A stretch of DNA of 64,000 nucleotides from Tethya wilhelma (taxonomy: Eukaryota; Porifera; Demospongiae; Tethyida; Tethyidae): positions 499,818 to 563,817 of the forward strand of contig CAXIPT010000015.1 of assembly GCA_964030475.1 (NCBI GenBank). Reading direction: 5' to 3'. Made by a program: the position numbers and the translations under genes. Under the pieces are notes generated by a model. That model was given only the letters and a program-made list of their open reading frames with translations, was not told the origin of the DNA and ran no database searches. Shown here piece after piece: positions 35,760-46,646 of this stretch; position 1 is the first letter of the stretch; each line of letters starts with the position of its first letter.

Positions 35760-36870
35760 TTTCAGACAAAGCCTCCTTGATATTAGAAACTCCAGGACAT
35801 GAACAGCAGCTCCCCAAATAGCAAGCAGGTTGAGGTGGATTGCAGATCATCAGTGCTAAACAATGGTGATATGTTTCTAGCGGAAATTTGTCGTTAGTGG
35901 TAAGTTGGGCTATTTTTGAATCTTGCATCATGAGCTTGACATTTTGATGAATAGTACAGACACAAACAGAATGTGTACCACTAGCTCCAGCTAACACGCA
36001 ATGTTTAGGACGAAGTGCAGAGAACTTTGAAAACCCAATTTTGCATGCAGGAAACTTTTCTTTAAAGAGACTGTATAACTCACGTAAATTACACAGAACT
36101 AGTCTCTTTTGGACATGCACTCGTTCCCCATTTAGCCTAACTGAAACAAAATCCTTCATACCTGGCATCATTCGACTCACTTCGTCGTTCTCATAAAAGT
36201 TGCAAACAAGATCAGCTGTTTCTTGTAAAATAGGATGACCAGGTTTTGGATTAGGTGTAGAAAGTATTCCATTTTGTTTGACTAGTTCTTTGGCTTTTCG
36301 AACCATGTAGTTAGGAGCACCAAATTCTGCTTGAACTCTGCGGATGGTCCAACTCTTGGGAAGTACAGTGAGGATTTGCACTTTCTCACTCTGATTAGTA
36401 GTAGCATTAAATTTTTCTTTAAGCTGCTTGATAATCTCACTCTCATCATCACTTGACTCCTCCTGCAGCATTACATGTTTCATTGCTGTTGTAATCTTCT
36501 TTAACTTCTCTTTGGGATACTTTACTTGCCGCAACCTTTTCTTTACTATTGGTGTCTGCCCCAAATTGTCTAAACACTGATTCAAGCTTTCCAGTTTGTG
36601 TACATCATCCAGTGAGTCCACAGAAACTGATTCCTTGCCTTCATCAATTTCATCTTCACTACTTTCATAGTGGGATGACTCCGTGGACTCTCGAGGTATC
36701 TTGGAAACTTCTTTCCTGCAAGCATCACATATCTTGGATCCTGGCAAAATGGAGGGGACCCTTTCATTCATCCATGGTAGAACATTTCTCAAGTTCTTGC
36801 GCATAGATGAGTGGTTTGGTTTATTGAAAGGGTTACAGCATAGGTGTGAAAAGCTACTAGTTGCCTCCAT
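35760..36870 (-). CDS. Unrecognised multi-copy-type protein, N-terminal 370 aa, cut by N at 35,759
   Basis: Single long exon starting at ATG 36,870. N-terminus has a possible zinc site (C..C....H and ICDACRKEV), then an acidic Ser stretch (ESSHYESSEDEIDEG) and a charged helical region. The second half has a helix-turn-helix-like segment (WTIRRVQAEFGAPNYMVRKA) and a conserved-looking block FSKFSALRPKHCV with GTHSVCVCTIHQNVKLM, then a Cys cluster (CYLGSCCSCPG). I recall similar proteins in many copies in invertebrate genomes, which suggests a transposon-encoded or transposon-derived family, but I cannot name it. C-terminus missing. Confidence 0.5.
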
Positions 36871-38563
36871 TGAATTGCTTACTACACTCTCACTATCTAT
36901 TTCAACTCACATGCAGCTATAGCTAGAAGTGAACTCTAATTTATGGCTTGTGAGTTTAGTCACTACAATAGTATATGCATGTCTCATGTTGAGTGTTTTT
37001 GGAATGAGGTAAATCAAAATGTAAGATTTAATGCAAAATGCATGTCAATTATGATAGAGACAAATCTGTCTGACTGGAACAGTCATAGATGATAAACTAG
37101 ACTCTGATCTGGTATATACCATGGAATATAACTATTAAACTTGTAAAACATTATACTGTGCATGCATGTGCATGTTACAGACCATTAACATATAGTCCAG
37201 TAGTGATAATAGTGTTGGACACCACAAGCTGTAACAAAATAAATATACATATACATGATTCAACTACTGTATAGTGGCAAAGTTTTGTAAAAGTTTGCAG
37301 ATGTTTCTCATCAAGTTGTTTTACAAATGCATGAGCTATGTGACACCCATATATGTATAAAAATTTTGCAGAAAATAACTTTGAAGAATGAATTATGAAA
37401 GTTATTATCCATCAAAACCTTTTTGTTATTTGGTATCTCTAGCATAGCATAATAATTGCAGGTTCCTTATATTCATTGACATTTGCAGGACAATTTTATT
37501 AACACTTTGATTGCAATCCCGAAATATAGCTAGTATTATTAATTATCCTGTCTCTATCTAACGAACAATATATACATTGCTATATTAATTTATCTCTATC
37601 TCATGAACCCATTATCGTCCCAACTGCACATTTGATACGAATCATGTAGGATACCTCTAGAACGTGTGGAACGAAAATTTTTAAAATCAGAGGATATATA
37701 TTTTTTGTACAAACAATGTTATAATTGCAAAGTTCCTAACGTGTGAACTTTGACCTTCAGAAACCCCACCCCCTTTCATATGTATCAAATGAAAGGTAAT
37801 TATATACTGATTCAAATGATACTATTATCATGACTAAATACTGTACACAACATGAAATATAGCTCTGAATATGATATAAGGTCACTTAAAGTTACTGTAG
37901 AGCCTCCAACTTTAATTTATTAGAACTCGGAAGCCATATGGTGTTTGGGGCCGATAATTGCTACAGGCTACTTATACCATACACCTAACTTATGTCTCTA
38001 GTTTGGGCCGAATCCAACATAGGTGAGTTTTTTTTTGTGTTGAATTGACATGGAATGACCCTATATTGTTTATCATTCTATGGCAGCTGCCTATGGTCCC
38101 TCAATTGTAAACAGCTAGCTCTTGAGTCTTGAAGTCACCTTCACCTTCTGCAACTCTATAGTATTGCAGACCTACCCACGTGAATCATATTATTACCAAG
38201 CTCTCTAAGACTTTTTTATTTGCTAAAAAAGGCTGTAACTCTCCCTCTTTTTTCATCAGCTCAGTCTTTTCACATTAATTCCTGTGCAACTAGCTATTCA
38301 TCACTTGGTTACAATTGCTACTACAGGCAGCGTCATGTTAAGACTTATTCACCCGTTGACCACCAGACTGCTTCTGAACTCTGAAGGTTTACAGTTCCAT
38401 CAATCAAGCTACATAGGACTTAATTTTATTGTTAAAACATTTACTAGAATACTATACTCTTATATATGTACCATTCTCTTGCACTTTTGTTGGTGTGTTT
38501 CTTTCACAACAATAATAATAATTTATAATTTGAAGCCGAGATAGCTGGCTACAATTATAATTG
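36871..38563. other. No gene recognised
   Basis: AT-rich intergenic sequence. The only frame of note (38,284-38,544, +) has no family features. I see no repeat with clear ends. Confidence 0.5.
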
Positions 38564-38896
38564 TTAGTTTTCTTTCTTTTCTGGCTTTGGGAAGTTGATC
38601 CAGAACCAGTAGGCAGGACCATAGAGAACCAGGCCAGTCAAAGGGATCATCACTGCCACAGGAAGCTGAAACAAATTAAAATTAATTATACAATAATTAT
38701 TAATATCAGCATTGGATTGACACAATACAGTGCATCAGTAAAGTAAATAGAATCTAACTTTATCATTAAAACTGATAATAATTACCTTGCCAAATTCAAA
38801 ACTTTTCTTAAGAATGGCTGAGCTCGAACTGAGCCTGGAACCACTCTGGATCACTCTCTTCAGTGAGCTTCCAACTAGTCGTGAAAACGGAACCAT
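38564..38896 (-). CDS. 70-aa single-pass, probably mitochondrial membrane protein
   Basis: Two exons, 38,896-38,786 (37 codons) and 38,665-38,564 (33 codons plus TAA), joined in phase 0 with GTAATT and TTTGTTTCAG sites. The N-terminus (MVPFSRLVGSSLKRVIQSGS) is basic, Ser-rich and free of acids for 30 residues, like a mitochondrial presequence. The second exon is one membrane segment (PLTGLVLYGPAYWFWI) followed by a Lys-rich tail FPKPEKKEN. Size and layout resemble small nuclear-encoded subunits of respiratory complexes, but I do not recognise which. The promoter side (38,900-39,060) is unique sequence. Confidence 0.5.
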
Positions 38897-39640
38897 TTTC
38901 TGCTGAGTAGTGTTGATATTGTGTGATAATAATTTTTTGATAGCCAACTTCTCCACCAGACCTAGATATATAGCCAATCGGGTTTGTACCAAACTATAAC
39001 TGTACGTACCTAACAGTACTGCACTGACGCATCACGCTACGCTAATGCATGACGTAATCGCTTGATCTTTTGTGCATGCGCACAAGCTGAATTCTTTTAG
39101 CTACGCCTTCTTTTTATTTTTCTAAAAGAGATTGGGCAAAGTTTTTTTATGATGCAACTAAGCAACAATCAAGCTAACTATACTCCAAGTTCTGTTGCTT
39201 AGTGAAGCTTTTGCTGGTAAAAAAATCCTACTGTACCGGAGGGTCTAATACGCGAGGACATAGCAGCGCGTCTAAAGCTTTTTTTTTCCAGCTAGCCAAC
39301 CAGGCTCGCAAAAGCGATGCTATGGCATATGGCTATATAGCCTAACTATTCTTGCACCTATGTAGCAAGTTTCAAGCTTATCCTCTGAAGGATTGTGGAA
39401 AAAAACATCGCTCTAAACCCTGCAATAGCAATTCCGCGAAGATCGTGACCATCAGTCGCTCAGCGACGAGTAGCGCTACGCCTTACAGGCAGTTCTAACT
39501 CTGACTTGATATTTTAGCAGAGTATTCTCTTACCTATTCCTATAAAAAGTTTAAAGTTCAGGGCTAATTGCTTTGCTTGCAAAAAAAAAGTCGCTAGAAC
39601 AGTCATGACGAATTATAACTTCGTGGAAATTTTCTGATAG
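38897..39640. other. No gene recognised
   Basis: Contains a local hairpin (CAGTCGCTCAGCGACGAG near 39,451) and GC-richer patches but no supported gene. Confidence 0.45.
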
Positions 39641-39644
39641 TATG

Positions 39645-39790
39645 TTTTAGGGCTAGTTGTCATTGTTTCATAGGCTCTATGCTTAGTGATGACCAACAGG
39701 AGTTGAATACTCAATATTCATTGATGATACACTGCTAATGGCAAAGAAACCCCAATGTAGCCCTTAAAGGTACATGAGTGATGGTATACT
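39645..39790 (+). pseudogene. Degraded copy of the last visible GON4-like exon
   Basis: GTGATGACCAACAGGAGTTG and GGCAAAGAAAC match the exon at 22,626-22,715, but indels and stops destroy the frame. It and the following spacer are parallel to 22,600-23,091, showing that exon, spacer and MACPF gene were duplicated together. Confidence 0.75.
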
Positions 39791-40160
39791 TATGGGCATC
39801 ATACCAGTTTATAATGAAAATTTCCCAAATTTATAAGTATAAAATTATATAAACTCAACACATTGAGGCATAATATTATTGGTTCATTTTTTCCCAACAT
39901 CTTTGTAGTTTTTGTGTGGGGGGATGTGTGTGTGTGTTTGCCCCAACAATGCAATGTAGCTAATGATAGCAGATCAATGACATTAATTTTTTGTGTACAC
40001 AGACTAAATTATTACAAAATTTCCTGCTGCCATACTGAACACCACTAGGAACGAATAATATTGTCCTTTACGTACATTTACCACATCGGAATACCACAAA
40101 CTTTATAGAGGCTATTTTGTTAAATTGCAGTCTTTGTTAAGTTGGGATCTTATAGCAGGC

Positions 40161-41579
40161 TTATTTGGCCCTCAGGTATTCTTTCTTCAGCTGGTACTTG
40201 GTAGGAAGCTCCCCGGCTGCTGGGTCAGTGGTACGTGATGGCCACAGAGTCTTATTTGGCAGCCTCCCCAGAGTAAGGTCATAGCTTGCCCCACTACCTG
40301 CATCACTCCAGATATCAGGATTCTCAAATTCACATTTCTGGACAAGAGAATTGTGGACTACCACCATTCCTTTAGCTTCCTCTGCGTTAGGTTGGTCCTG
40401 GTTTGCTACCCCAAATCGACAGAATACACCAAGAGCAACAAACTCTGGAGGTCCTACAGGGATCCAACAGTTGTAATCGTTGGAATTCCCTGAGTTACGG
40501 TCATTCCATACTGGATGCCAGGCAATGGGCTCACGCAGAGCTCCGTAACGATCCGAGGCCTCACTTACGATTAAGATAGTGTTCTGATTGCCATTCACTC
40601 CCAGGTACTTGTAGGACGAACTTGAAATGATTGGCTTATACAGATGTAGGTTTCTGGTTGCTCCTGATCCAGCATCACTTCCATACTTGTGACCCTCAAT
40701 GTAAAATGCTTCAATTATTTTTCTCTCTGCAATATTCAGCTGGTGTTCTCGGACGTACTCATCAAAGCCTTTCTTAAGCTTTTCCTCGTGTTCTGGGAAC
40801 AGCTTCCAAATCAGGACCAGACCATCTTGTTTGGTGAAATTCATGAAAGCTGGGTCTTCCTCAACTGATTGTTTCCAGTCCTCCACCATATCTGGGGCAA
40901 AGGCTGGGTTACCACCAATGACGTAAACCTGACGAGATGCAATCGACTCTTCGCTCTTCAGTGCCTTTGAAATCTCTGTGCTGCCATGTCCTGAAGCAAA
41001 AGCTCCATAGGCCGCTTCCATTTTAGCGTTTACTTGAGTTGTTGAATTTTGGTACAGCTTGCTCACTGCTAGGTTGTCCACCCACCGTCCACCAACGTCC
41101 ATTCCCATCAGAACAGCTCCACCATACTGCTCAATGAGCCACTTGCCATCCTTGGTTTTGAAATCCTCCACAACTTCAGGGTACATATACTCAGAGGATG
41201 TTGTCTGCAGTTTCCAGGTATTGTAGTGCATGCACAACTCAATGGAGACGTAGCTGCTCTCTGACATGGACAGGTCAGTGGAGTTGAAAGATGCCTCCAC
41301 AGATGCTGAGAAGAGCCCATAGGAACCTGAAATGCCAGCTTGTGCAGCCAGACTGCTCTGGTACTCATTCACACTCTTGCCAACCACTGAAAAGAAATTT
41401 GCGGTTCTGTTTGATAGTTTGCGAATCTCGTGCTCGGGGACTTTGTCGAGGTCGAAGATCCTCTTCTTGACACTCACACCATTAGCATACTCTCCACAAA
41501 CGTCGTAACCACTGCCAAGGTACTGCGATGCTATGTTGCTAATTTTTTGTTTAGTTGCATCTGCTAGTGTGGTATCCAT
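40161..41579 (-). CDS. MACPF-VPS62 (DUF946) fusion protein, intact, 472 aa, single exon
   Basis: I start at the Met at 41,579, not 41,666, because a TATA box sits between them. Residues 1-90: helical start and the block GSGYDVCGEYANGVSVKKRI, typical of a MACPF N-terminus. Next SYGLFSASVEASF and LIEQYGGAVLMGMDVGGRWV, where the MACPF signature usually has Y(G)TH; here GG-A replaces GTH. A helical linker follows. From about residue 310 to the end comes a VPS62/DUF946-like beta domain with SDAGSGA repeated twice, PIAWHPVWND and WIPVGPPEFVALGVFCRFG. No signal peptide is seen. Family knowledge: MACPF domains oligomerise into membrane pores; VPS62-like domains may aid membrane or glycan binding. Role (defence, venom-like or developmental) is unknown. 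Intronless, tandem paralogue nearby. Confidence 0.8.
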   Translation of the reverse strand: MDTTLADATKQKISNIASQYLGSGYDVCGEYANGVSVKKRIFDLDKVPEHEIRKLSNRTANFFSVVGKSVNEYQSSLAAQAGISGSYGLFSASVEASFNSTDLSMSESSYVSIELCMHYNTWKLQTTSSEYMYPEVVEDFKTKDGKWLIEQYGGAVLMGMDVGGRWVDNLAVSKLYQNSTTQVNAKMEAAYGAFASGHGSTEISKALKSEESIASRQVYVIGGNPAFAPDMVEDWKQSVEEDPAFMNFTKQDGLVLIWKLFPEHEEKLKKGFDEYVREHQLNIAERKIIEAFYIEGHKYGSDAGSGATRNLHLYKPIISSSSYKYLGVNGNQNTILIVSEASDRYGALREPIAWHPVWNDRNSGNSNDYNCWIPVGPPEFVALGVFCRFGVANQDQPNAEEAKGMVVVHNSLVQKCEFENPDIWSDAGSGASYDLTLGRLPNKTLWPSRTTDPAAGELPTKYQLKKEYLRAK

Positions 41580-41620
41580 CTTGCTCTTCGTGGAATTATA
41601 GATGAATTGTTTGTGTGCCT

Positions 41621-41628
41621 TTTTTATA
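41621..41628 (-). promoter_or_regulatory. TATA box of the intact MACPF-VPS62 gene
   Basis: Minus-strand TATAAAAAA about 42 bp upstream of the ATG at 41,579, the same spacing as in the partial copy at 35,242. It decides the start codon. Confidence 0.55.
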
Positions 41629-42021
41629 GAAACGCCAATCTGCGGTAACCAAATTTTCAAGGACACCCGGAAGTGAAAAATACACCCGGTGTCCTAATCG
41701 TTCACATCCCATCGAGGCCTCCGCGATCCGCGAGACAGATCGGAACGTCATCCAACAACATTTTAACATCTTGTCGTCCATCCATGCATGCACACAACCA
41801 TTACCCAGATTTCGGCTTAATCCAAGTAATACTTATTTGGAGGACAGTCTCAGGTAGGGCAGGGCCCCGTATTCCCTTGTGACAGGATTGTCCAAATCAT
41901 TACCCTGTCCCCTTGCGTTTTCTGCCCATTTTCCTCTCATGCTAAACCCGAGGTGCTTGGGCAGGAGGAAGAGAGCCAAGGACCTCGACGACCCTCCAAA
42001 GGAGGGGGAACCCCTCCCCCC

Positions 42022-42064
42022 AAGCACCACTCTATAATAACTCGGTTATTATAGAGTGGTGCTT
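42022..42064. repeat. Perfect 20-bp hairpin
   Basis: AAGCACCACTCTATAATAAC, 3-base loop, then its exact complement. Preceded by a short GGAGGGG / CCCCTCC palindrome. Possibly the end of a foldback element or a terminator-like RNA hairpin; no associated gene. Confidence 0.7.
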
Positions 42065-42201
42065 ATTAATTCTTATGGAACAAAGATACAAATTTGTCTA
42101 TTACTGAAACAATAATCCTCTACATACCTGAAAATTTACAGTCAATCCGTCAGTAAATTCAGCTAACAATAACACTAATAATTAGTTAAATAGCTATATA
42201 N

Positions 42202-43355
42202 TTCCCCTGCGTTGTCATTTTTTGTAAATGGTTCTTCTTTGCCAATCTCATAAGTTTAACAATTTCATTTCTCATTCTCTTATAGCGTAAAGTGAGAGAT
42301 TTACTACCGGTCTTCTTTGCCTTTCTGTATATATGATTACGTTTTCTGATTTTCCTTCTGACAATGTTATTCATCCACGGGAGATTACTTTTAACAGAAA
42401 TAGTAGCCTTAGGAATACAATTTTCCATTATTGTCATAAAGGCTTCCTCCCATTTTTGCCAAGCAATATCGATATTATCCTCGTGTTCCAGGAATGACCA
42501 GTCATATTCAGTAATCAATCGATTGGCTTTGTTAAAATCTGCATGGTTATATCGCCAAATTGTTCTTGAATGAACTTTGATAGGGGGAATTTTTTGTGAC
42601 CACTTTAGTTCGACATCTATACCATTGTGATCAGAATTACCTAAAGGTGGTGTAACCACACATTTGCCTAGCTGAGTGGGAGTTGACAACAAAACTAAGT
42701 CAATAAGTGAAGAATAGTTTGAGTGAGGGTTCATGCGAGTTGGTTGCTCAACAACCTGAGAGAGCATAAAGTTGTTGATCAAATTAGAGAGTTTAGAAGA
42801 TAATGGATGCTGAGTGTTAAAAAAGTCAATATTGAAATCTCCAAGTAATACCAAACTAGATAAAAAAGAAACATCCAAACTCTCCAAAGTTGAGTATAAA
42901 ACGTCCAGGGATGCTAAGTCACATGGTGGTCTGTACCACAAACCAATATTGAACTTTTCATTTGAACAGCCCCTTCTATGTACAGTTGTAAGTAGAAACT
43001 CAATGTCATTAGGACCATTCAAAATGACATCATACTCGAGGTCCTCACTTATGTAAAGAGCAACTCCACCTCCACGACTATCTCTATCACAACGAATTAA
43101 GTTAAAAGAAGGAATGTCACATTCATTTGTCTGGATATTTTCCTGAAGCCAGGTTTCTGTAACACAGACTATGTCAGGTTTCTCCATTTCACATAAAGCT
43201 CTCAGCTCATCCAGTTTGGGATAAAGGCTTCTGGCATTGAAGTATTTAATACATAAGTTATTAGGATTACATTTAGGATTCTTGATGTAGGTTAATGGTT
43301 GTGCATGTAATTGAGAGCCTAAACCCTCCACGGTAGATGTGCATTGATCGTTCAC
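42202..43355 (-). mobile_element. CR1/L2-like LINE, ORF2 endonuclease part, cut by N at 42,201
   Basis: Minus-strand frame of about 385 codons with APE-type endonuclease motifs in order: IKYFNARSL (Asn), CVTETWL (Glu), LLGDFNIDF (Asp/Asn), LIDLV and GNSDHNGI (Ser-Asp-His). The C-terminal part (WMNNIVRRKIRKRN and on) is the linker that precedes reverse transcriptase in CR1/L2 elements; the RT itself is lost at the N join. The first codon of the frame is GTG, and no ATG lies between it and the upstream stop, so ORF2 would have to start by reinitiation or at an internal Met. Confidence 0.8.
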
Positions 43356-43975
43356 TGGTGGGGATCCTCTAAAAAAGGAGCTTGAGACTGCTCAACATTT
43401 GTGACACCTGTTGAAGCATCAATAGGCGTGGAATCCCCATTCATCTGACAACGTGAGGTACCACCTTCAAGCATGTATGCTTCAGTACTGTTTTCAACAA
43501 TGGTAGTAGGAGGAACAGTATTGTCAGACGACTGAGTCAGACTTGGTCTGGCTTCAACATCATCAGATGGCTTGTAGCATGGTTCTATTCTCCAACCAGT
43601 TTGCATATTTACATATTGCCAATTTTCCTCCAGGGATTTCAATAGCTCTTCATTACCATGCAACACAAACCACCATTTAGCCTTCCCATTCTGTGGAGAC
43701 TTAAACTTTCTCTTCACATGCAGCTCACTCCCACCAATTTTACAAAGATGTGTTATTGTGTTTTTCACACTGACTTGTGTGGCTGATCTTAGAGTACCCC
43801 ATACTCTTCTAGCTCCACTCACAACAGATTTCTGCACAACTAGCTTTGAGGGCTCACCTACTCTGTTGCTTGCTTGAATTTTGGTAGCATGTTGAGGTCC
43901 CCCAGGCCTAGGATGGGTGCTGCCTTTCTTGCTTCTCAGTTTGCTGCTAGTTTGCTGTAGCGGTGAAGCTCTCAT
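43352..43975 (-). mobile_element. LINE ORF1-like protein, 207 aa
   Basis: Open frame ending in a TGA that overlaps the first codon of ORF2 by two bases (GTGA). The middle (TLRSATQVSVKNTITHLCKI, then KWWFVLHGNEELLKSLEEN and NWQYVNMQTGWRIEPC) looks like the compact basic ORF1 domain of CR1-type elements. The first 35 codons are Ser/Lys-rich and overlap, antisense, the signal-peptide-like start of the receptor gene at 43,917, so the true ORF1 start and element 5' end are uncertain. Confidence 0.55.
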
Positions 43976-46646
43976 TGAGCTAAATGGAGTATATGTTTAT
44001 CTCAAAGGTAATAATACATTTTTGGGAAACAGAAGAACATGTGTATCTTGCACTAATGCATCTATACTGTACATCTTTGATAATATTACATTTAGTGACA
44101 ATCTTGCTGAGAAATACAGTGGTTCAACAATAATGCTTGTGAACTCTGCACTTTTTGTAAGTAAGTATTCAGATGAATCCCCAACTGTTGTAACCTTTAA
44201 AAACAATACCGGCAAACGAAGTGGAGGAATAATTGCAAGAGAAAATTCAGCTGTTATCTTTTGGTGCCCTACGTCAATAAAATTCATTAAGAATCACGGA
44301 TATGATGGAGGAGCATTAGCTCTTTACACTGGTTCTGAAGTTTGGCACAGTTTCTGTAAAATGGAAGGAGAAATATATTTTGTAGGCAATTCAGCATTGC
44401 ACAATGGAGGTGCTATATATATTGATGATGCAGGATATCAAATACCCAGCTCATCATGGTTAGTAACATTCAAGTCTTGTGCATTTACTTCAATGCTCAA
44501 TCCCATGTCTGATAGTGGCTCCAGATTCGAAACAAACATCCCAATAAGCTTTGAAAAGAATTCTGCCAAGTTTTCAGGTAGTGCCATGTTTGGTGGTTGG
44601 ATAGATTTTTGTGGTCATATGTATCTTAATTTTAGCATTAAAGCAAACAGTGATGACCTATCAGTAGTATCATCCAATCCATCTAGAGTATGTATATGTA
44701 TCGAGTCAATCCCACAATGTAACATTAATGAGTATGAAATCAACCCTCTGTTTCCAGGACAGTCATTTCAAATTGAAGCTGTAGCTGTGGGACAGAGATT
44801 TGGAACAATACCTTCCGTAGTGTCAGCAAACTTTTTAAACAGTACTATCAATGTAGATGAGTTACAAACTGTTCAGATTGTTGACAAATTTTGTACAAAA
44901 TTAAACTATACAGTACAATCCCCAAATCAAAAGGAAACTCTGATTTTGAAAGTAGAAAGGAGATTTGTTCCAGACATACAAAATTCAAGTTTTAGTTTGA
45001 TGTCTCTACAACAGCAGCAAATGATGTCATTAATGTTAGAAAACTTGAAAATAAGAATACCCATGCTAAAATGTTCTTTGGGTTATACATTCGATCAAAA
45101 TTCTAATTCATGTGCATGTAGACATAAGATACAATGCAATTTCACTTCATATTCAGTTTACAGAAGAAAAAACGAGTGGATTAATTCTACATTTGAGCAC
45201 ATTAGCAACACTGAGGATCATGGAATACTAGTTCACAATCATTGCCCATTGGATTTTTGTATCAATAGAGACCAATCCCTTCAGTTGGAGTCCCCTTCTG
45301 ATCAGTGTAATGTAAACCGGTCAGGTATACTCTGTGGATCATGTCAAGGAAACCTGAGTCAGATAAATCAGATATTTGGAACAAATAGGTGTAAGGCCTG
45401 TTCCTCAATGTGGGTTTTACTATATAATTGTACCTGTATTAATACTACTGTGGCAGCTATCATTGTCCTAAATCTGACTGTTGCTCAAGGAACTGTCAAT
45501 GCACTCATCTTCTATGTGAACATAGTGTATGCTAGCCAATCCACTTTCTTTACTATGGAAGCAACTAACACATTCTCTAGATGGTTCATCGCTTAGCTAA
45601 ACCTTGATATGGGTATTGAAGTGTGTTTCATTAGCAGTTTAGATGCGTATATAAAAACCTGGCTTCAGTTTGTATTTCCCATTTATATCTGGCTCTTAAT
45701 GATACTCGTCATCGTGTCAAGTAGGTACTCTACACTAGCAGCCAAACTCAGTGGAGAAAACTCAGTACCAGCTTTAGCAACTCTGTTTCTATTGTCATAC
45801 ACTAAACTGTTGAGAGTTACAATAACCATCTTCTCTTCAACACATTTGGAGTATCCCAATGGATATATGAGGAGGGTTTGGCTTTTTGATGGAAAACTAG
45901 ATTTTCTTGGACATAGGCATGCTATTCTTTTCTTTGCTGCACTCTTGCTTCTTGTTATCATTTCAGTTCCATACACACTCATTCTCTTTACTATCCAATA
46001 GTTGCAACGCCTTCCCTACCATTGCCTGATCTCCTGGGTCTGGAAACTTAAACCACTATTTGATGCTCATACCGGACCTTACAAAGAGAAACATCGTTAT
46101 TGGCCTGGATTGTTGCTTCTTGTCCGAGTTATGGTTTATGTTTCCTTATCCCTTAATGTAAAAAACAATCCTGCTTTGAATCTTCTCATTACTTCAGTTA
46201 CATCATTCGGACTATTAATATATCTAGCCTTTTTAGGAAAACTCCATAGACAACGCTACTTGGACATTGTGGAGTATCTGCTGCTACTAAACCTAGGGGT
46301 TCTCTCTGTTGCTATATTCTACACAAGACAAGGTGGTGGAAGCCAAGATGCTGTTATACAAACATCAGTGAGCCTCTCTGTGATTGTCTTGCTTACTATC
46401 ATCCTTAGTCATGTATACAAGGCAGCAAATTCCACTCAAAGAGGCAGTCAGTGTTTAGAAATCTTAGCTAAAAAGGTTAATAAAATACATTGTTCTCCAC
46501 TAACAACCACATTAAGTAGATTTGGTCTAGTTAAAGTGAGTTTTTCTACAAATGGCCCAAGAGTTATTAAATCAAAGAATAAAGCTTCAAACACTCATTC
46601 GTCAATTGAACTTAGAGAACCACTTATGGTGGAAGAAAATAGTTAG
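43917..46646 (+). pseudogene. Beta-helix/multi-TM receptor-like protein with two in-frame UAG codons
   Basis: One frame of 910 codons, no introns. Residues 1-18 are a signal-peptide-like MLPFLLLSLLLVCC. Next come right-handed beta-helix-type repeats (VTFKNNTGKRSGG, IYFVGNSALHNGGAIYI, ISFEKNSAKFSGS), a conserved PGQSFQIEAVAVGQRFGT block, a Cys-rich juxtamembrane part (CNVNRSGILCGSCQGNLSQI), then about nine hydrophobic segments with TWLQFVFPIYIW and HRYWPGLLLLVR, and a cytoplasmic tail. The only defects are TAG at 45,594-45,596 and 45,999-46,001; both appear to replace Trp of the family (..A[W]LNLD.. and ..Q[W]LQ..). Either a young pseudogene or recoded (see findings). The extracellular part is shorter than I expect; the LINE at its 5' side may have truncated it. 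Confidence 0.7.

Noticed and set aside
41833..42030. Minus-strand ORF right of the MACPF gene (65 codons)
   Set aside because: No recognisable domain; lies between a hairpin and the duplication edge, so more likely part of a repeat.
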